64,000 nt of DNA from Zingiber officinale (GCF_018446385.1 NC_055986.1:82049659-82113658); one strand, 5' to 3'. Shown: positions 1 through 12,412, numbered from the stretch's first letter. The notes: generated by a model not told the origin, from the sequence alone. Numbers and translations are program-made.

Positions 1-1303
1 TTAATTGGAGATTAGACAATAGAAAAGTCCTAATGAGTGAAGCTAAGTAGTGGAAGTTCTAACTGGGCTAGGCAGTGAAGACGTAGTTGGGAACTAAGTA
101 GTGGAAGTTCTAACTGGGCTAGGCAGTGAAGACGTAGTTGGGAACTAAGTAGTGAAAGTTCTAGGGGGGCTAGGCAAGAGAAAAGTCTAAGTGAGTCAAA
201 GGTTGACCGAACACTTGGTGATCAGAAGTCCAATGGGAGTTGACATGAGATGAAAAGTCCAAGTGGATAAAAGGTTCACCAAACACTTAGTGAAGAAGTC
301 ATAGTAGGTCAAGGATGACTGGATACTAGACAACAAAAAGTCTCAATGAGTTACAGATGACTTTAGGGTTGGGCAAAGTAACCCTAAACTCGAATTCAAA
401 GTTTTGGGTTAAGCAATCGATTAACTCAATCGATTACCCCAAGTCTAATTGATTAGGTAGATTTCCCAATCGATTGGAACTTGTTCTAATTGATTAGGCT
501 AATAGGCTGATCGATTGAGAGGTTTTCATGAAACATGGTAAGACTCTAAATTGATTAGTTAATCAATTAAGCGTTATGTTAATTGATTAGGACAATCAAC
601 TAAGGGTGTTTTTACATGAGAATAGAAGGGCTTGGAATCAATTGGGATAGTTGATTTAGGCTTCACTAATAGATTAGGGTAATCAATTGAAGCATGTTCA
701 GGAGAGAATAGTAGATGTTAGAATCGTTTGAGAGATTCTCATGAGAATAGAAAGCTTTTGAATTGATTGAGCAATCAATTAGAAACTGCTAAATCGATTG
801 GTATGACTCACCAATCAATTAGCTAAATAAAAAAAAAGTTATTCTACATGTTTTGAATAGTCGAGCTGACATGACAAACTATTAGGGGTAAGCCTAATTG
901 ATTAGGAGGCATTAAAGCAACCCTAGAAAAGGAATTTTTAGGAGATTTGAAGCACAATTGTTCATGCCAATTCTTGGTGATTCTGAGATGAAGTGCTACT
1001 GTATTTTTCAGTCAACAAGAGATAAAGTAAGCAAGATTTTCATTTTATTATGTATTTACTTTCTTGTTCTGATTGTATTCTTGTTTCGAGCTTGTATGAC
1101 GTTTCTCCGCCTTTGAAAAGTTTCCAAGAAAGAAGAATTTCATAGTGTATGAGATCGTAAGAGTCAGACCCTTGGATTAGTCACCTTAAGGAGGTGGAGA
1201 CCAAGTAAAAATCAAGGTGTTAGAATTGCTTCAAGTTTTCCACTACAAATCAAGTTCAAAGAAACAAACAAAACTATTCACCCCTCCCTCTAACTCTCTA
1301 ATA
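1..1303 (+). repeat. 5' LTR of A-old, partial
   Basis: The U3 array (gtcctaactgggctaggcag type) is followed by AT-rich imperfect palindromes with an AATCGATT core (about 405-900). The leader ends in cccctccctctaac before a CA-to-TA LTR terminus at 1303. The PBS directly follows. It corresponds to A-young 15657-17346. The window cuts its left end. Confidence 0.75.
43..180 (+). repeat. 51-bp tandem repeat in A-old U3
   Basis: The unit beginning ctaagtagtggaagttct recurs at 43, 94 and 145, a 51-bp step. The third copy is partial and diverged (gtgaaagttctagggg). Each unit carries the imperfect hairpin motif cctaa/ctagg described for the A and B families. Confidence 0.8.
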
Positions 1304-1305
1304 AG

Positions 1306-1317
1306 TGGTATCAAAAC
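1306..1317 (+). promoter_or_regulatory. Primer-binding site of A-old (decayed)
   Basis: The site reads TGGTATCAAAAC where the initiator-Met-tRNA site is TGGTATCAGAGC. Both differences are G-to-A. It lies two bases after the LTR end, as in A-young. Confidence 0.75.
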
Positions 1318-1446
1318 AAAGTCACTCTTCATTAAACTAACATCCAGAAGAAGCAAGAGTTAGAGAAAGAAGAAGAAGTTCAAAGTTGAAACCTTAAATT
1401 TCAACAAGTAAAATACTCATCATCAAAGGAGCTCAACTTCAAAATA

Positions 1447-4031
1447 TGAAAAGACCCTAACTATTTACCCACGACTGAACCATACAATATCGTTAATACA
1501 CTGGCAGGTGATTTACTAAAACTAAACCATAAACCCCATGCGGAAAGGAAACATATTTGCATCTTATATTTGTCTAAAATTTCAAAGGTAAAAGAGATAA
1601 TAAGAAAACATATTTCCCAAAGACATTTGTGAACTCCTACCAATGCAAGTCAACAAGTAGTCTTCATCTCATACTAACATAACAAATCTAAAGAAAAAGG
1701 ATAACAATAAACACTGAGAGCCCCTGGACAGTGTATGATGCATTCAACCTCATCTCCTTAGCTACTCTGCCTCCGTGTCCCCTGTCACATTCGGGATGAC
1801 ATCTTCCTCACCTACAAACATGATAGGATGAGTCCATAGACCCAGCAAGTATAATCCACTAGTAGGTATATGACATCAATAAAGACTTGGAGTGAAAAGT
1901 TTATATGCATGAATGAAAACATGATGTTAGCTTAACAGAAAAAAGATGGGAGAATATAGGGTATGATCATAATAATATGAAAAAAGAAAAAATTCACAGG
2001 TATGACCTAATAAACATGTACTTAAGGAAAATTAGTGGTAACCGTCATTTGAGTCCGTTTATTTAGTCCATGATCAAAACTTTAGAGGTACCTCTTTGGG
2101 AGACATAAATCATCTAACCATAATCATTCTACATTCCTTTATCATTCATGTTTAGAAGGGCTCTTCCTATAACTCATCCCAAGGCACCCATCCCGTACTA
2201 TTACCACTTATGCCCATATTCATCTAGATCACATGTTAGGGATGCATAACTCTTACATATCATTACATGAAAATAGACATACATGATTCTCAATATGACA
2301 TTCATAAAGGAATCTATATATGACTTTAATTAGTGAATACACCATCCAGGTAACTTAAAGAAGTAATAGAAAAAAATGAACTTTTAATTAAACCACACAC
2401 AATCCTAAATCACAAAAATATGTACCCAGAATTTGAGCCAAGAAGACAATTAAGCATATCATCATTAAATCCACTCACATTACACAAGAAATAATCCAGC
2501 AAAGAAATCAAACACCAACACAATGAATAAAAACATGAAACAAACCACTACACCTCACTAAACTACTCGGAAGCCAAAACCATCGCATGAAGGAAAGATT
2601 ACAACACAAAACAAACTCCTCACCAATTCAGTCCCTAAAAATCGAAGCCATTACGAGTGAGTTCACAACCCCGAGGAAGAAAAAAAACAATCACTTCACC
2701 AAAAGTGCTCCGGAACCCGAGACCATCACTGGTCAAGAACCCAAAGCCAAATCTCAATCACCTCCTTCAATTCTGCACTGGAATCCAAAATCATCACAAA
2801 GCAAGAACAACATCCAATCCAAACCCCAACAAAAATGCCAACAAAAGTAAGTTAAAGGATCATAAAAAAAACAATTAAAACATGACTTGGTTGATGTCAT
2901 ACACACAAGTAAACATGCCTAGTTCTTATACCAACATATGTAAAGGGATCAATTAGATCTTCGAGCAGTGCATTCACCAAAAATCTGAGTATCCAAAAAA
3001 TAGAATGAAAGAATGACAACTCATTCACACAAATTCCTATTCAATCCCATTTCTAACCAAAACCATAACTACCACAAAACAAGAACACGACAAACTAAAC
3101 CCACCATCTAAATCTGCCACAGAAACCAGAAATCATCTCAACCCAAGAACAAAAAATCAAATCTGGCACACCAAACCAAAAGTCTATCCACTGCATCACA
3201 TCTAGCTTGAGGAATCCATAATTCCATCAAAACTGAACCTCACGATCCAAAATGAATCAACATTTAAAAATCCTCTTGAAGCAGGGTTAGAAAACAAAAT
3301 CAGTTAACTTACTCTCAAAATCCATTCCACTAAATCAAAACTATTATAGGAAAACAAAACCATCATTGAAAACCAAAGACAATCACCCAAATCTAGAGCA
3401 AGAGATTGAACCAAACCCTTGCGTAGAAAACAGGGACAACCATTGAATCTTCCTGCAAACCTACCACATGAAACATGCATACATACCTACAAGGGAATCT
3501 ACTTGCCTTTTCCTCTTCTTGTATCACTGACGGGAACCCTAGTCCACAGGACGACACACCGGCTGTGAAGGGTGGTCGCTGAAGTATGCTCCTTGTGGCG
3601 TCATCCACCGAGGGTGTCGCCAAGGCTTAGGGCACGGGGGTGGGTTGTGTCGGCGAAGAGGAGAGGGGAGAATTAGGTTGAGAAGGGTGAGGTAATGAAT
3701 AATAATTAGGTTTAAGTTATATATATAAATATATATATATATACTTGGGTAATGAAATCTTAACCATAAATTAATTGAATCTATTAATTCCTACTTAATT
3801 GTCATTCCAAGTGGCCCCCCTCAAAGCTTAATAGGTTTATCCCTATCAACATATCATATGTGCTCTGTTTAATCTCAAGAATTTTCTTAAAATTTTCAAA
3901 AATTCTATAAAATAATTTTCTAGTGAATGACTATTATTTTATATTTTATTGTATTATTATTATCTTTATATACATATATAAATATTCAAAATTTTCCTAA
4001 TTTAATCATTCAATGCTAATAGGACCTTACA
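1447..4031 (-). mobile_element. Solo LTR, probably of a large-LTR gypsy (Tekay/Del-like) family
   Basis: The segment starts TG and ends CA. It is flanked by the same five bases, aaata, at 1442-1446 and 4032-4036. It interrupts A-old just before its gag, and removing it restores alignment with A-young. On the minus strand it begins TGTAAGGTCC. At 3717-3741 it has an alternating TA tract usable as a TATA region, followed by a C-rich leader, which is the layout of the Tekay LTR at 5446. There is no PBS, polypurine tract or conserved coding region. The small ORFs here (for example 3393-3623 minus and 2587-2850 plus) show no domain. The C/A-rich part at 2480-3400 has low complexity. Confidence 0.6.
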
Positions 4032-4033
4032 AA

Positions 4034-5445
4034 ATATATTTTCGAAATGGATTCAGGTATGACACTTGAGCACCTCTACCATTTGGATTGGGAAGATTCA
4101 ATATTTGGAGATCAAGAGTAAAAAATTTCTCCATGGTGGAGATAGAGCAATGATTTACTCTAATAGAGGGATTTCAAGTTCCAACGAATAGCAAAGGGAA
4201 GCTTCTTATGAAGAAGAAATGGACCGAGAAGCAAATCAAGAGATGTAAGGCTAATGACAAGGTAACCAAATTGTTGAATAATTTATTGTCAAGCACCAGC
4301 TAAGAGCAAGTTGACAAAATTTCTTGAAGATCCAATCTCGGTGCAAAATGAAGTCAAATACAAAGAGGAAACTCATTGGATCAAGAGCAAGGGGTTTCAG
4401 AGGTTGAGAGATTGTCAACATCCAAGGATGAAATTGAAGAGGCATCTACCTCAAAGATTGAGGGAGAGCATAGTTCATTGACATTTGAATGAAAAGAAGC
4501 CTCAACATTTGGATCAAATAAAGAATCATGTGTCACCCCTACTAATAAAGAAGGTATAGCAATTTCAATTTGTAAAAAGATATCATATTATATGCTTTGA
4601 GTGTCGGGAGAATGGATACTACAAGAGCAAGTATCCAAGATTAGACAAGAATAAGAATAAAGTGGCACTTAGGGCGAAGGAGAAATCAAAGGAGGTCGGT
4701 CACATTATACGAAAGGGCAAGAAGCACATTATGTGTTTCTCTTACAATCAAAAGAGATATTATCGGAATCAATGTCCAAAGGGAAGGAACCTGACTACGA
4801 ACAAAAGAGGAAACTCAAATCATGGGGGTGCTTCAAAGGGAAAAACTAAGGTACCGTTAGTTAATGGTACTAATTTAAGTCATGATAAAATTCATTCTAG
4901 AGATAACTTTTATGATTTTAGAGTATGTTATCATGAAAATAGGAAGCATGATAATCCTAAGGAGAATTATCCATATCATACTAGAACAATCCTACCTAAG
5001 GATAGGAAGGTAGGAAATAATCTAGGCAAGAATCCTAAGCAATTTAGATATGTGCCTAGAAAGAAAAATGCTCAAAGAAATCATGCAAAACCTAAGTTTG
5101 AGGATTTAACGATTAAAAATCATGTTTTGATATCAAGGCTTGATAAATTAAAGAAAACCCTTAGAAAAATAACAAATGAAGAAAAAGGGTCTAAGAAGAA
5201 AAACCTAGGTTTAGGAAAATAAGGGTCATCTATAGACAAGAATGGTTTGGGGTACAAATCCAAGTCCAAGAACAAGATAGTCTCATATCATAGAGTTTCA
5301 TATAACTATGAAATTAACCCTAAATCTAAAAGTCAAGTCAAGACTACAAGGGAAGATATTCCTACAGTTGACTTCGAGGAAACTAGTGTGACTAAGACTT
5401 CTAAGAATGCTAGGAAAGTCATAAGGAAGGTTATCCCGAATGAGT
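4034..5445 (+). pseudogene. gag pseudogene of A-old
   Basis: Copia/Sirevirus-type Gag relic homologous to A-young gag. The N-terminal part around 4070-4340 is frameshifted. The frame at 4662-5222 keeps the second zinc-knuckle region and the basic linker, and 5247-5445 keeps the C-terminal repeats. Both CCHC knuckles are dead. The first, near 4592-4633, reads CFECRENGYYKSKY (His and last Cys to Tyr). The second, near 4733-4775, reads CFSYNQKRYYRNQC (Cys and His to Tyr). All are single transitions. The frame breaks where the chromovirus inserted, after 'aatgagt' at 5445. The remainder lies beyond 15044 and 26451. Confidence 0.75.
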
Positions 5446-5729
5446 TGTAACACCCGCCCTACTTATTACCCTAATACCTAAGACACGGATGTTACACTTT
5501 TCATACCTTCTAAAGACTTCATTATGTGCACACTACTCTGCCCAGAGATCTCCTCCGAACTTGTTTCGACTGCTAAGTCGTGTTTTGGAGAGAAGCAAAG
5601 CTGAGATGAAGTCTAGATCTGCTAGAGGCCTGAGCCGTGTGGCCCTAGTCTACCGTGTAGACTTACCCATGAGGAACCAAGACATGGTCGTGTGAAGATG
5701 ACTGATCGTGTAGCCTACCAGGCCCAAAA

Positions 5730-6085
5730 TTGGACACGACCGTGTGTGCCACACGTTCGTGTAAGGCCTTCCCTGCTAGTGCAGGGCACGACCATGTAAA
5801 GGACACGCGGTTGTGTCACCTTTGAAGCAAGACCCATCACATGGTCGTGTGTGTCACACAACCGTGTGACATTTCCAGAGGCTAAGCCTTGCATGGCCGT
5901 GTGTAGCACACGACCATGTAACCCCTTCCAGAGGCTAGGTTGGGCACGGTCGTGTATACCACATAGTCGTGTAGGTCCTCCAGAGAGAGAGCATGGCACG
6001 ATCGTGTACATTCACACGACCATGTCAACTTGGCCGAGAGAATGAAGTTCGGGGCTATGTGACTCCACACGGTCGTGTCACGGGC
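5730..6085. repeat. Array of CACACGGYCGTGTG palindromes in the chromovirus LTR
   Basis: More than ten copies of the self-complementary core acaCGRYCGTgt are spaced about 20-40 bp apart. The same array lies at 12860-13370 in the other LTR with extra units near 13200-13320. Several open frames here on both strands exist only because of the repeat. Confidence 0.85.
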
Positions 6086-7619
6086 CGTGAGGGGGTCACG
6101 CCCAGCCCTACAAAGGAAGTTGTTCTCCCCTTTGTACTCTCCTTGGACTACCATTCTATCCCTTTTTTTGAAAAAGAGTCTTTGACACACTAATTACTAC
6201 CAAACTGTAAATCATCCTAAGCAATTCTTAACAGTGTGTGTTTCATGCATAGCCAAAAGATAGAAAAATACACTACACCAAGGTTTAACATGTTCCTAGC
6301 ACTAGCAAGTTCCAGGATCTTCTTCCACGGTTCCGACACACACACCCACCAAGCACTGCTCCTGCTGCCCCCTCTTACTCGAGCTTTCCTTTACCTTTAT
6401 CTGTAGTACAAGGAAATGCAAATCTATAAGCGGATGTTTAGTAAGTACCATCTACTCACAAAACGATATATTAAAAGAAAACATGTTTTTTAAAACTGCT
6501 GAAGGAAAACACAAGCATGCACTTGATAGTAACTGACACTAAAATCATACTTCGGAAATATGTACATGACATGCATTTTTAAACCAATTTATCATGTAAA
6601 CCATCAACTTAAAAACCATGCTAGGAATGTAAGGAACACAAGATTCTTGGCATATTATAGAGTTCATCAATGCTACACAATATAACTCAAATTCTCAACT
6701 TGGGAAGCTTACATTAAAACAAACCATGAAGTTTGAAAACATTATAGTGCATAATTAGTGAAAATAATAATCATCTTGCTTTGGGCCCGACATTGTACCA
6801 CTTTATACGCATCCTTAATAAGATCTGAGGTAGCTAATCCCGAACCTATTAAGGTACTACTAGGCGATCTAGGGGCCTAGGGGCGATCTAGGAGCCCACC
6901 CATGGACCTTGTGTTCGGTACATGCCTTTCTAAAGTAAAATACTTTCTTTTAACTATTAATTTCTTGTACTTGCACTTGATTGGCATTTAACCAAACACC
7001 TTATGTGCGCTTAATTCCCCCGTACTTTAAGGAAACACTCTAGGTACTTGATTATACTTCTTAGTCCCAAAACTTAATGGGAAGCAAATCAAGATGATCT
7101 AAACATGCTCTTAATCCCAAAACTTTAGAGGGCATCATACATAACATGGCATGCTTCTTCCTTAACACGTCTAAAGCATATCTCAACATACATCTACTAA
7201 ATAATGCATAAAAGACATTACAAAATGCATCTTTAAAGCAACTTATACTGCAGGTGAGAGATACTTACATCCTTTCGCTATTCCTTACGATTATACCACT
7301 AGGATTTTGGGAGAATAAGCCTCCCTTATATGCCTTGGTCTCCGGATTTCTCCTCCTTCATGTACTAATCCTCATGGGGAAGCCTCCTCTTAGGTTCTTT
7401 TCTTGAAAAGCTTTGGAAATTTAGAACCTTAGGGTTCTTGGCCGAAAAATGACAAGAGGGGAGAGGGAATTCGGCTAGGGAGGAAGAAAGGGAATCAAGA
7501 GTTAGGTTTGTAGTCTCTTCATTTCCTTTTTATACTAAGTGAAAGTTGAAACATCTCTTCACACAAAATATGCTTATAAGGAATTGTTTCCTATTGCCAA
7601 TGTGATGCTTTACCACCAC

Positions 7620-7685
7620 CTTAATGGCAACTTAAACTAATCTCAACTAAGAGGTCTCGGGTTCAAATCCTTGCCTGGGTCATTT
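7620..7685 (+). other. tRNA-like (Pol III A/B-box) segment inside the chromovirus LTR
   Basis: GGTTCAAATCC, an exact B-box consensus match, lies at about 7659-7669. An A-box-like TGGCAACTTAA is about 35 bp upstream, and a T-rich tail follows. The other LTR has a decayed copy (gattcaaatcc, about 14940). It may be a tRNA-derived SINE relic captured by the family, or chance. Confidence 0.35.
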
Positions 7686-7764
7686 ATGAATATAGTTTTA
7701 TTTCTTTTCTCTTGATCTATTTCTTTTTGCCCTTTTAGAATAGAGGAAATTTACGAGTGCTACA

Positions 7765-7776
7765 ATCCCCCATACC
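7765..7776 (-). promoter_or_regulatory. Polypurine tract of the chromovirus
   Basis: On the minus strand GGTATGGGGGAT abuts the 3' LTR start TGTAGCAC. This fixes the element's orientation. Confidence 0.75.
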
Positions 7777-7794
7777 TTATAAAAAGTTTATCCT

Positions 7795-9190
7795 CGAACT
7801 TAGAACAATTGTGGATACTTCTGTCTCATATCGTCCTCGCGTTCTCATGTTGCCTCTTCATGCTGTTGACTTTGTCACAACACTTTTACTAACAGTATCT
7901 CTTTGTTTCTCAGCTTCTTAACTTCTCGATCTATTATCTGAATAGGTCGACTTTCATAAATGAGATTCTCTTGCACTTGTACCGTTTGTGGTTCAATCAC
8001 TTGGTTTACATCAGGAACATGCTTCTTCAGCATTGAGACATGAAATACATTATGAATAGCTGACATTTCTTGAGGTAGTTCCAGCTCATAAGCTACCTTG
8101 GTAACTCTTTTAGTAATCAGGTATGGCCCCACATAACGTGGACTCAACTTTCCTTTCTTTCCAAACCGCATCACTCCTTTCATAGGAGCTACTTTGAGGA
8201 ACACTGAGTCCCCAACTTCAAATTCCAGCGATCTTCGGTGCACATCCGCATAGCTCTTCTGTCGACTCTGAGCAGTTTGTATTCTCTGGCGAATGTTCTG
8301 AATGACTTTAGTGGTGTCCTCGATAAGGTCTGTCTGGAGTCCCATTTCTTTCTTTTCACCACCTTCATATCAACAGATAGGAGATCTACATCTCCTCCCA
8401 TATAAAATCTCGTAGGGTGTCATTCCAATAGTAGCTTGATAGCTGTTGTTGTATGTGAATTCTGCTAAGCATAGGTATCGACACCAGCTCCCTTTGAAAT
8501 CTAGAGCACAAGCCCGTAGCATATCATCTAAAACTTGGTTCACTCGTTCTGTTTGCCCATCAGTTTGAGGATGAAATGCAGTGCTAAACTGCAGCTTACT
8601 GCCAAGAGCTCTCTGAACACACTCCCAGAAGTGTGAAGTAAATGATCATCTCTATCAGAAATTATAGGTTTGGGAACTCCATGTAATCTGATGACCTCTT
8701 TAATGTACAATTGCGCTAGCTGTTCAATAGAGTAGGATATTCTGATAGCTAGAAAATGAGCAGACTTAGTCAATATGTCCCCTATTACCCAGATAGTGTC
8801 GTAACCATTCATGGTTCTGGGTAACCCTACTATAAAATCCATAGATATATCCTCCCACTTCCACTTTGGGATCTGGATAGGCTGCAGAACTCCGCCTGGC
8901 CTCTGATATTTTGTTTTAACCCGTTGACAAGTCGGACAGGTACTGACATATCTAGCAACATCTCTTTTCATTCCAGACTACCAGAAGTGTTCCTTTATAT
9001 CTTGGTACATCTTGGTGGAACCCGGATGCATTGCATAGGGTGTTCTATGGGCTTCATCTAGAATTTTCTTTTGTAGTTCTTCTTGATTAGGGTCACAGAG
9101 GCGATTACCATGATATAGTATCCCACAGTCTGATACTCGGAACTCCCCATTTTCTCCTTCCTGTATTCCTTGCTTGATCTTCTAAATATT
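7795..9190 (-). pseudogene. Integrase and chromodomain of the chromovirus (broken)
   Basis: The HHCC zinc-binding region lies around 8920-9050 (AHRTPYAMH then CPTCQ), with a TAG where the family has Trp. The catalytic core (SMDFIVGLP, then ISDRD) follows at about 8650-8870 and is frameshifted just after ISDRD near 8650. At 7875-8345 another frame carries the GPY/F module (KLSPRYVGPYLI) and a chromodomain-like tail (ENLIYESRPIQI then LRNKEI.LVKVL). Two TGA codons stand in for Trp at about 7874 and 7845, so the chromodomain is cut. Chromodomains direct chromovirus integration toward heterochromatin. Non-functional as it stands. Confidence 0.85.
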
Positions 9191-9197
9191 AGGACCT

Positions 9198-9830
9198 TCA
9201 TTTTTGCCCTTTCTGTATATCATCAAGTAGGGTTGACACTAGTGTCAAAGTGGAGAGCTGCCCAGTAATAATTTCAAACCCAAAATTTACTATTTCTTTC
9301 TGTAGGGGATGAGACATAGCGTATATAGATAATAACATTGCATAAGATTTTCTACTTAGTGCATCTGCCACTTTGTTCACTTTCCCTGGATGGTAGAAGA
9401 TTTCACAGTCATAGTCTTTGACCAACTCCAGCCATCTCCGCTGTCTCATGTTAAGGTCTTTCTGAGTGAAGAAATACCTAAGACTCTGATGATCTGTGTA
9501 AATCTTGCACTGAGCTCTGTATAGGTAATGCCTCCAAATCTTGAGAGCAAAGACTACCGCTGCTAACTCAAGGTCATGAGTAGGATAGTTCTTCTCATAA
9601 TCCTTAAGTAGCCTTGAGGCATAGGCAACGACTTTGCCATTCTGCATCAGTACATCCCCGAGCCCCAATTTAGAAGCATTGTTGTAAATATCGAAGCTCT
9701 CGTTATTCTCTAGAAGAGTCAAGACTGGAGTACTGGTCAATCTCCTTTTCAATTCAGTGAAACTATTTTCACAATCCTCTGTCCACTCAAATTTTCTATT
9801 CTTTCTGGTAAGTACTGTCAATGGGGAAGC
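9198..9830 (-). pseudogene. RNase H of the chromovirus pol
   Basis: It reads from LTSTPVLTL through [26 protein letters not shown] and [10 protein letters not shown], the standard gypsy RNase H plus connection layout. The first catalytic position is changed: the sequence has [12 protein letters not shown] where the family has an Asp before ASKLGLG. It joins the RT segment across a short frame break at 9830-9930. Confidence 0.85.
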
Positions 9831-9931
9831 GATCCTTGAGAAGTTCTCTACAATTTCCTATAGTAGCCTGCTAACACAAGGAAACTCCTGATTTCACTGA
9901 CATTCTTAGGTCTATTCCAGTTACTCACAGC

Positions 9932-10540
9932 CTATACTTTTGTCGGGTCCACCATAACCCCATCTTTGGAAATAATGTGACCTAAGAAGGACACTTGATT
10001 AAGCCAGAACTCGCACATGGAGAACTTTGCGTACAACTGGCTCTGCTGAAGAATCTGTAATACTGTCCTCAAATGTTCAACATGTTCTTTTTGGGTTCTG
10101 GAGTATATAAGGATATCGTCAATGAAAACGATTACAAACTTGTCTAAGTATGCTTTGAACACTCTGTTCATTAGATCCATAAACGTAGTAGGAGCGTTCG
10201 TCACTCCAAAAGGCATAACTACAAACTCGTAGTGCCCATACCTCATTCGGAATGTCGTCTTCGGTATATCATCCTCTTTCACTTTCACTTGATGATATAT
10301 GGACTGTAAGTCTATCTTGGAAAAGACTATGACTCCCTTTAACTGATCAAATAGATCATCAATTCTAGGCAGGGGATACTTGTTCTTGATTGTGACTTTG
10401 TTCAGCACTCGGTAGTCCACGCACATTCGCATAGACCCATCCTTCTTCTTTACGAACAATACCGGAGCTCCCTATGGTGAGTGACTAGGGCGAATAAAAC
10501 CCTTGTCGAGTAGCTCCTATAGTTGTCCCTGAAGTTCTTT
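9932..10540 (-). pseudogene. Reverse transcriptase of the chromovirus pol
   Basis: Gypsy RT with the motifs [31 protein letters not shown] and [12 protein letters not shown], and the catalytic box FIDD in [12 protein letters not shown] (about 10110-10150). The frame is open for 175 codons. Nonsense codons lie just upstream near 10475 and 10517 and separate it from the protease domain. Confidence 0.9.
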
Positions 10541-11170
10541 CAATTCTACCGGAGCCATGCGGTAAGGTACTTTTGAGATTGGATGGGTACCAGGAATGAG
10601 TTCAATCTCAAATTCAATTTCTCTATCCGAAGCTAAACCTGGAAACTCATCCGGAAACACTTCCGAGTAGTCGCATATGACTCTAACTTTCTCTAGCATT
10701 TGGGCTTTTTCTTGCAGGGTGTTAACCACATGAGCTAAAAACCCAGAACATCCATTGACTAACATTTTCCGAGCTTTTATGGCCGATAAGAACTTCTGGG
10801 TTCTCTTCTTTGATTCTCTGATAAACTCAAACTTAGGCTCTGCCTCGGGTTGGAACAAGACTCGTCGCTTACGACACTCGATGGAAGCACCATACTTGCT
10901 CAGAAAGTCCATCCTAAAAATAACATCATAATCAGACATGTTCAGCATTATCAGATCACTGTACAGTTCTTTGTCTGAAATTTTGACTAGTACCGCACGT
11001 AGCTAGTACGTAGATGTCATTATCTCTCCCGAGGGTAGCGTTGTCAAGAATTGTCCGCGTAGGACCTCTAGGGGTATACCTATTCTTTCAGCAAATGCTA
11101 TGGAAACAAACAAATGGATTGCCCCAGTATCAAATAACACAGTTGCATATCGATTAAAAATACGTATCTA
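10541..11170 (-). pseudogene. Aspartic protease and linker of the chromovirus
   Basis: The active-site motif LFDTGAIHLF lies around 11100-11140. It is followed by the usual flap region and the YDVIFRMDFLSKYGASIEC segment (10517-10948) that leads into RT. A stop at about 10998 interrupts it. Its place between the Gag knuckle and RT fits a gypsy polyprotein. Confidence 0.8.
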
Positions 11171-12412
11171 ACCTGTGACAACGGTGGAGACATTTGCTAC
11201 CTCCTCTCTGGTAAGGGAGAAAACTCGAGCATTTGTAGAACTTGGTGGAGCTTCCAGTCTACCTTGGCTGATATGAGGACCCTCCAATGTGACCTGCATC
11301 TGGTGTAGTTGTGTTTGCTTGCCTCCATATTGTACAAGTTGTGCGGAAGGTAGGTTGATCTTGGTTAGGCAATTCTTGGCCATATGCCCCTCTTGACCAC
11401 ACGTATAACAGCCACTCGTGCTCTTGTAACAAATTCCAGGATGCATCTTTCCGCACATGGAACACGTAGCATACTTTGGCTGCTTACTTACGGATCCTCC
11501 CTTTTTATTACCCCACTACTTTATTTTGGAGCTCCCCTTCCAAGTTGAGCCATAGCTCTGAGGTTTCTGAGTGCCAGAACTCCCTTGACCTTTATTCTCA
11601 ATCAGTACTGGCTTCTGCTGCTTGATACTGTTCAGGTAATGCTCCGTGATCAGGGCACTACTAATCAGTTCTTCTGCAATCTGCGGTCTATTAATTCCAT
11701 CGGCTACATTTAAAGCTATCTCCGGACTCAGCATTTTGAGCATTAGCCTCTCTCTTTCTCGTTCCGTGCTGACCAGCTCGGGGCATAGGCAAGCTAGTCT
11801 ATTGAATTTCTTCACGGCTTCATCCATTGATAAATTTTCTTGTCGAAATTCCGTGAACTCGTCATAATGTTTATTCATGACTCGCATATGGAAGAATTCT
11901 TCAAAGAACTCAGTCTCAAAGTCAGACCAGGTCATTTGATTTACTATTCTTTTTGCCTTGACCCGTTCCCACTACATTCTTGCATCGCTAGTAAAGCAGA
12001 AGGGCGTGCACTTAATCTTTTCTACCTCCAGCCAATCCAGTAGCTCCATTATGCTCTCTAGGGTTTTGAACTATGCCTGAGCATCCCATGATTTATTAGT
12101 GCCAGAGAAATTCTCTGTTTTCAGTTTCTGCCACTGGATGAGGTATGCTTCTTGCCTCACTACCGTTGCTGGGGCTACAGGTGTAACTGATGGAACTTCG
12201 GCTGTGATAGGTGCCACCATATTGGCTTCCGGTGGGACTACGGGAGGAGCTTGTTGGTTAGCAGTCAAGGTAGCAATAACCTACTGCTGCTCCACCAATT
12301 GTCTCTGCAGCTGAGCAACTACTTCTAAAAGGTTGGGCTATGGTGCAGACTCACTTTCCCCTAGTTGAGGTTCATTAGCTCTCGATTGTCAAGCTGATCG
12401 TCCTCTAGCCAT
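11171..12412 (-). pseudogene. gag of the chromovirus
   Basis: The likely start codon is at 12412 (MARGRSA, then a TGA). The capsid-like retrotransposon gag domain runs from about 12150 to 11570 (WERVKAKR, FFEEFFHMRV, KKFNRLACLCPEL). A CCHC knuckle CYTCGQEGHMAKNC lies near 11360-11405. At least six in-frame stops are seen, most explicable as TGG-to-TAG/TGA or CAG-to-TAG. Not translatable as one product. Confidence 0.85.

Larger units (their letters stand above)
5446..7764 (-). repeat. 3' LTR of the chromovirus
   Basis: It matches 12642-15038 from tgtaac to ...taca. Internal features are a CACACGACCGTGTG-type palindrome array (about 5730-6085), a TATA box on the minus strand (TATAAAAAGG, near 7527-7535) and a tRNA-like box near 7620-7685. 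It is about 80 bp shorter than the 5' LTR, mainly through fewer palindrome units. Confidence 0.9.

Noticed and set aside
3393..3623. 76-codon minus-strand frame that could look like a gene start after a TATA region
   Set aside because: It lies within the solo LTR in the leader position; no recognisable protein.
5715..6193. Several 65-100-codon frames in the chromovirus LTR (also 12774-13449)
   Set aside because: Produced by the CACACGRYCGTGTG repeat on both strands; position is LTR U3.
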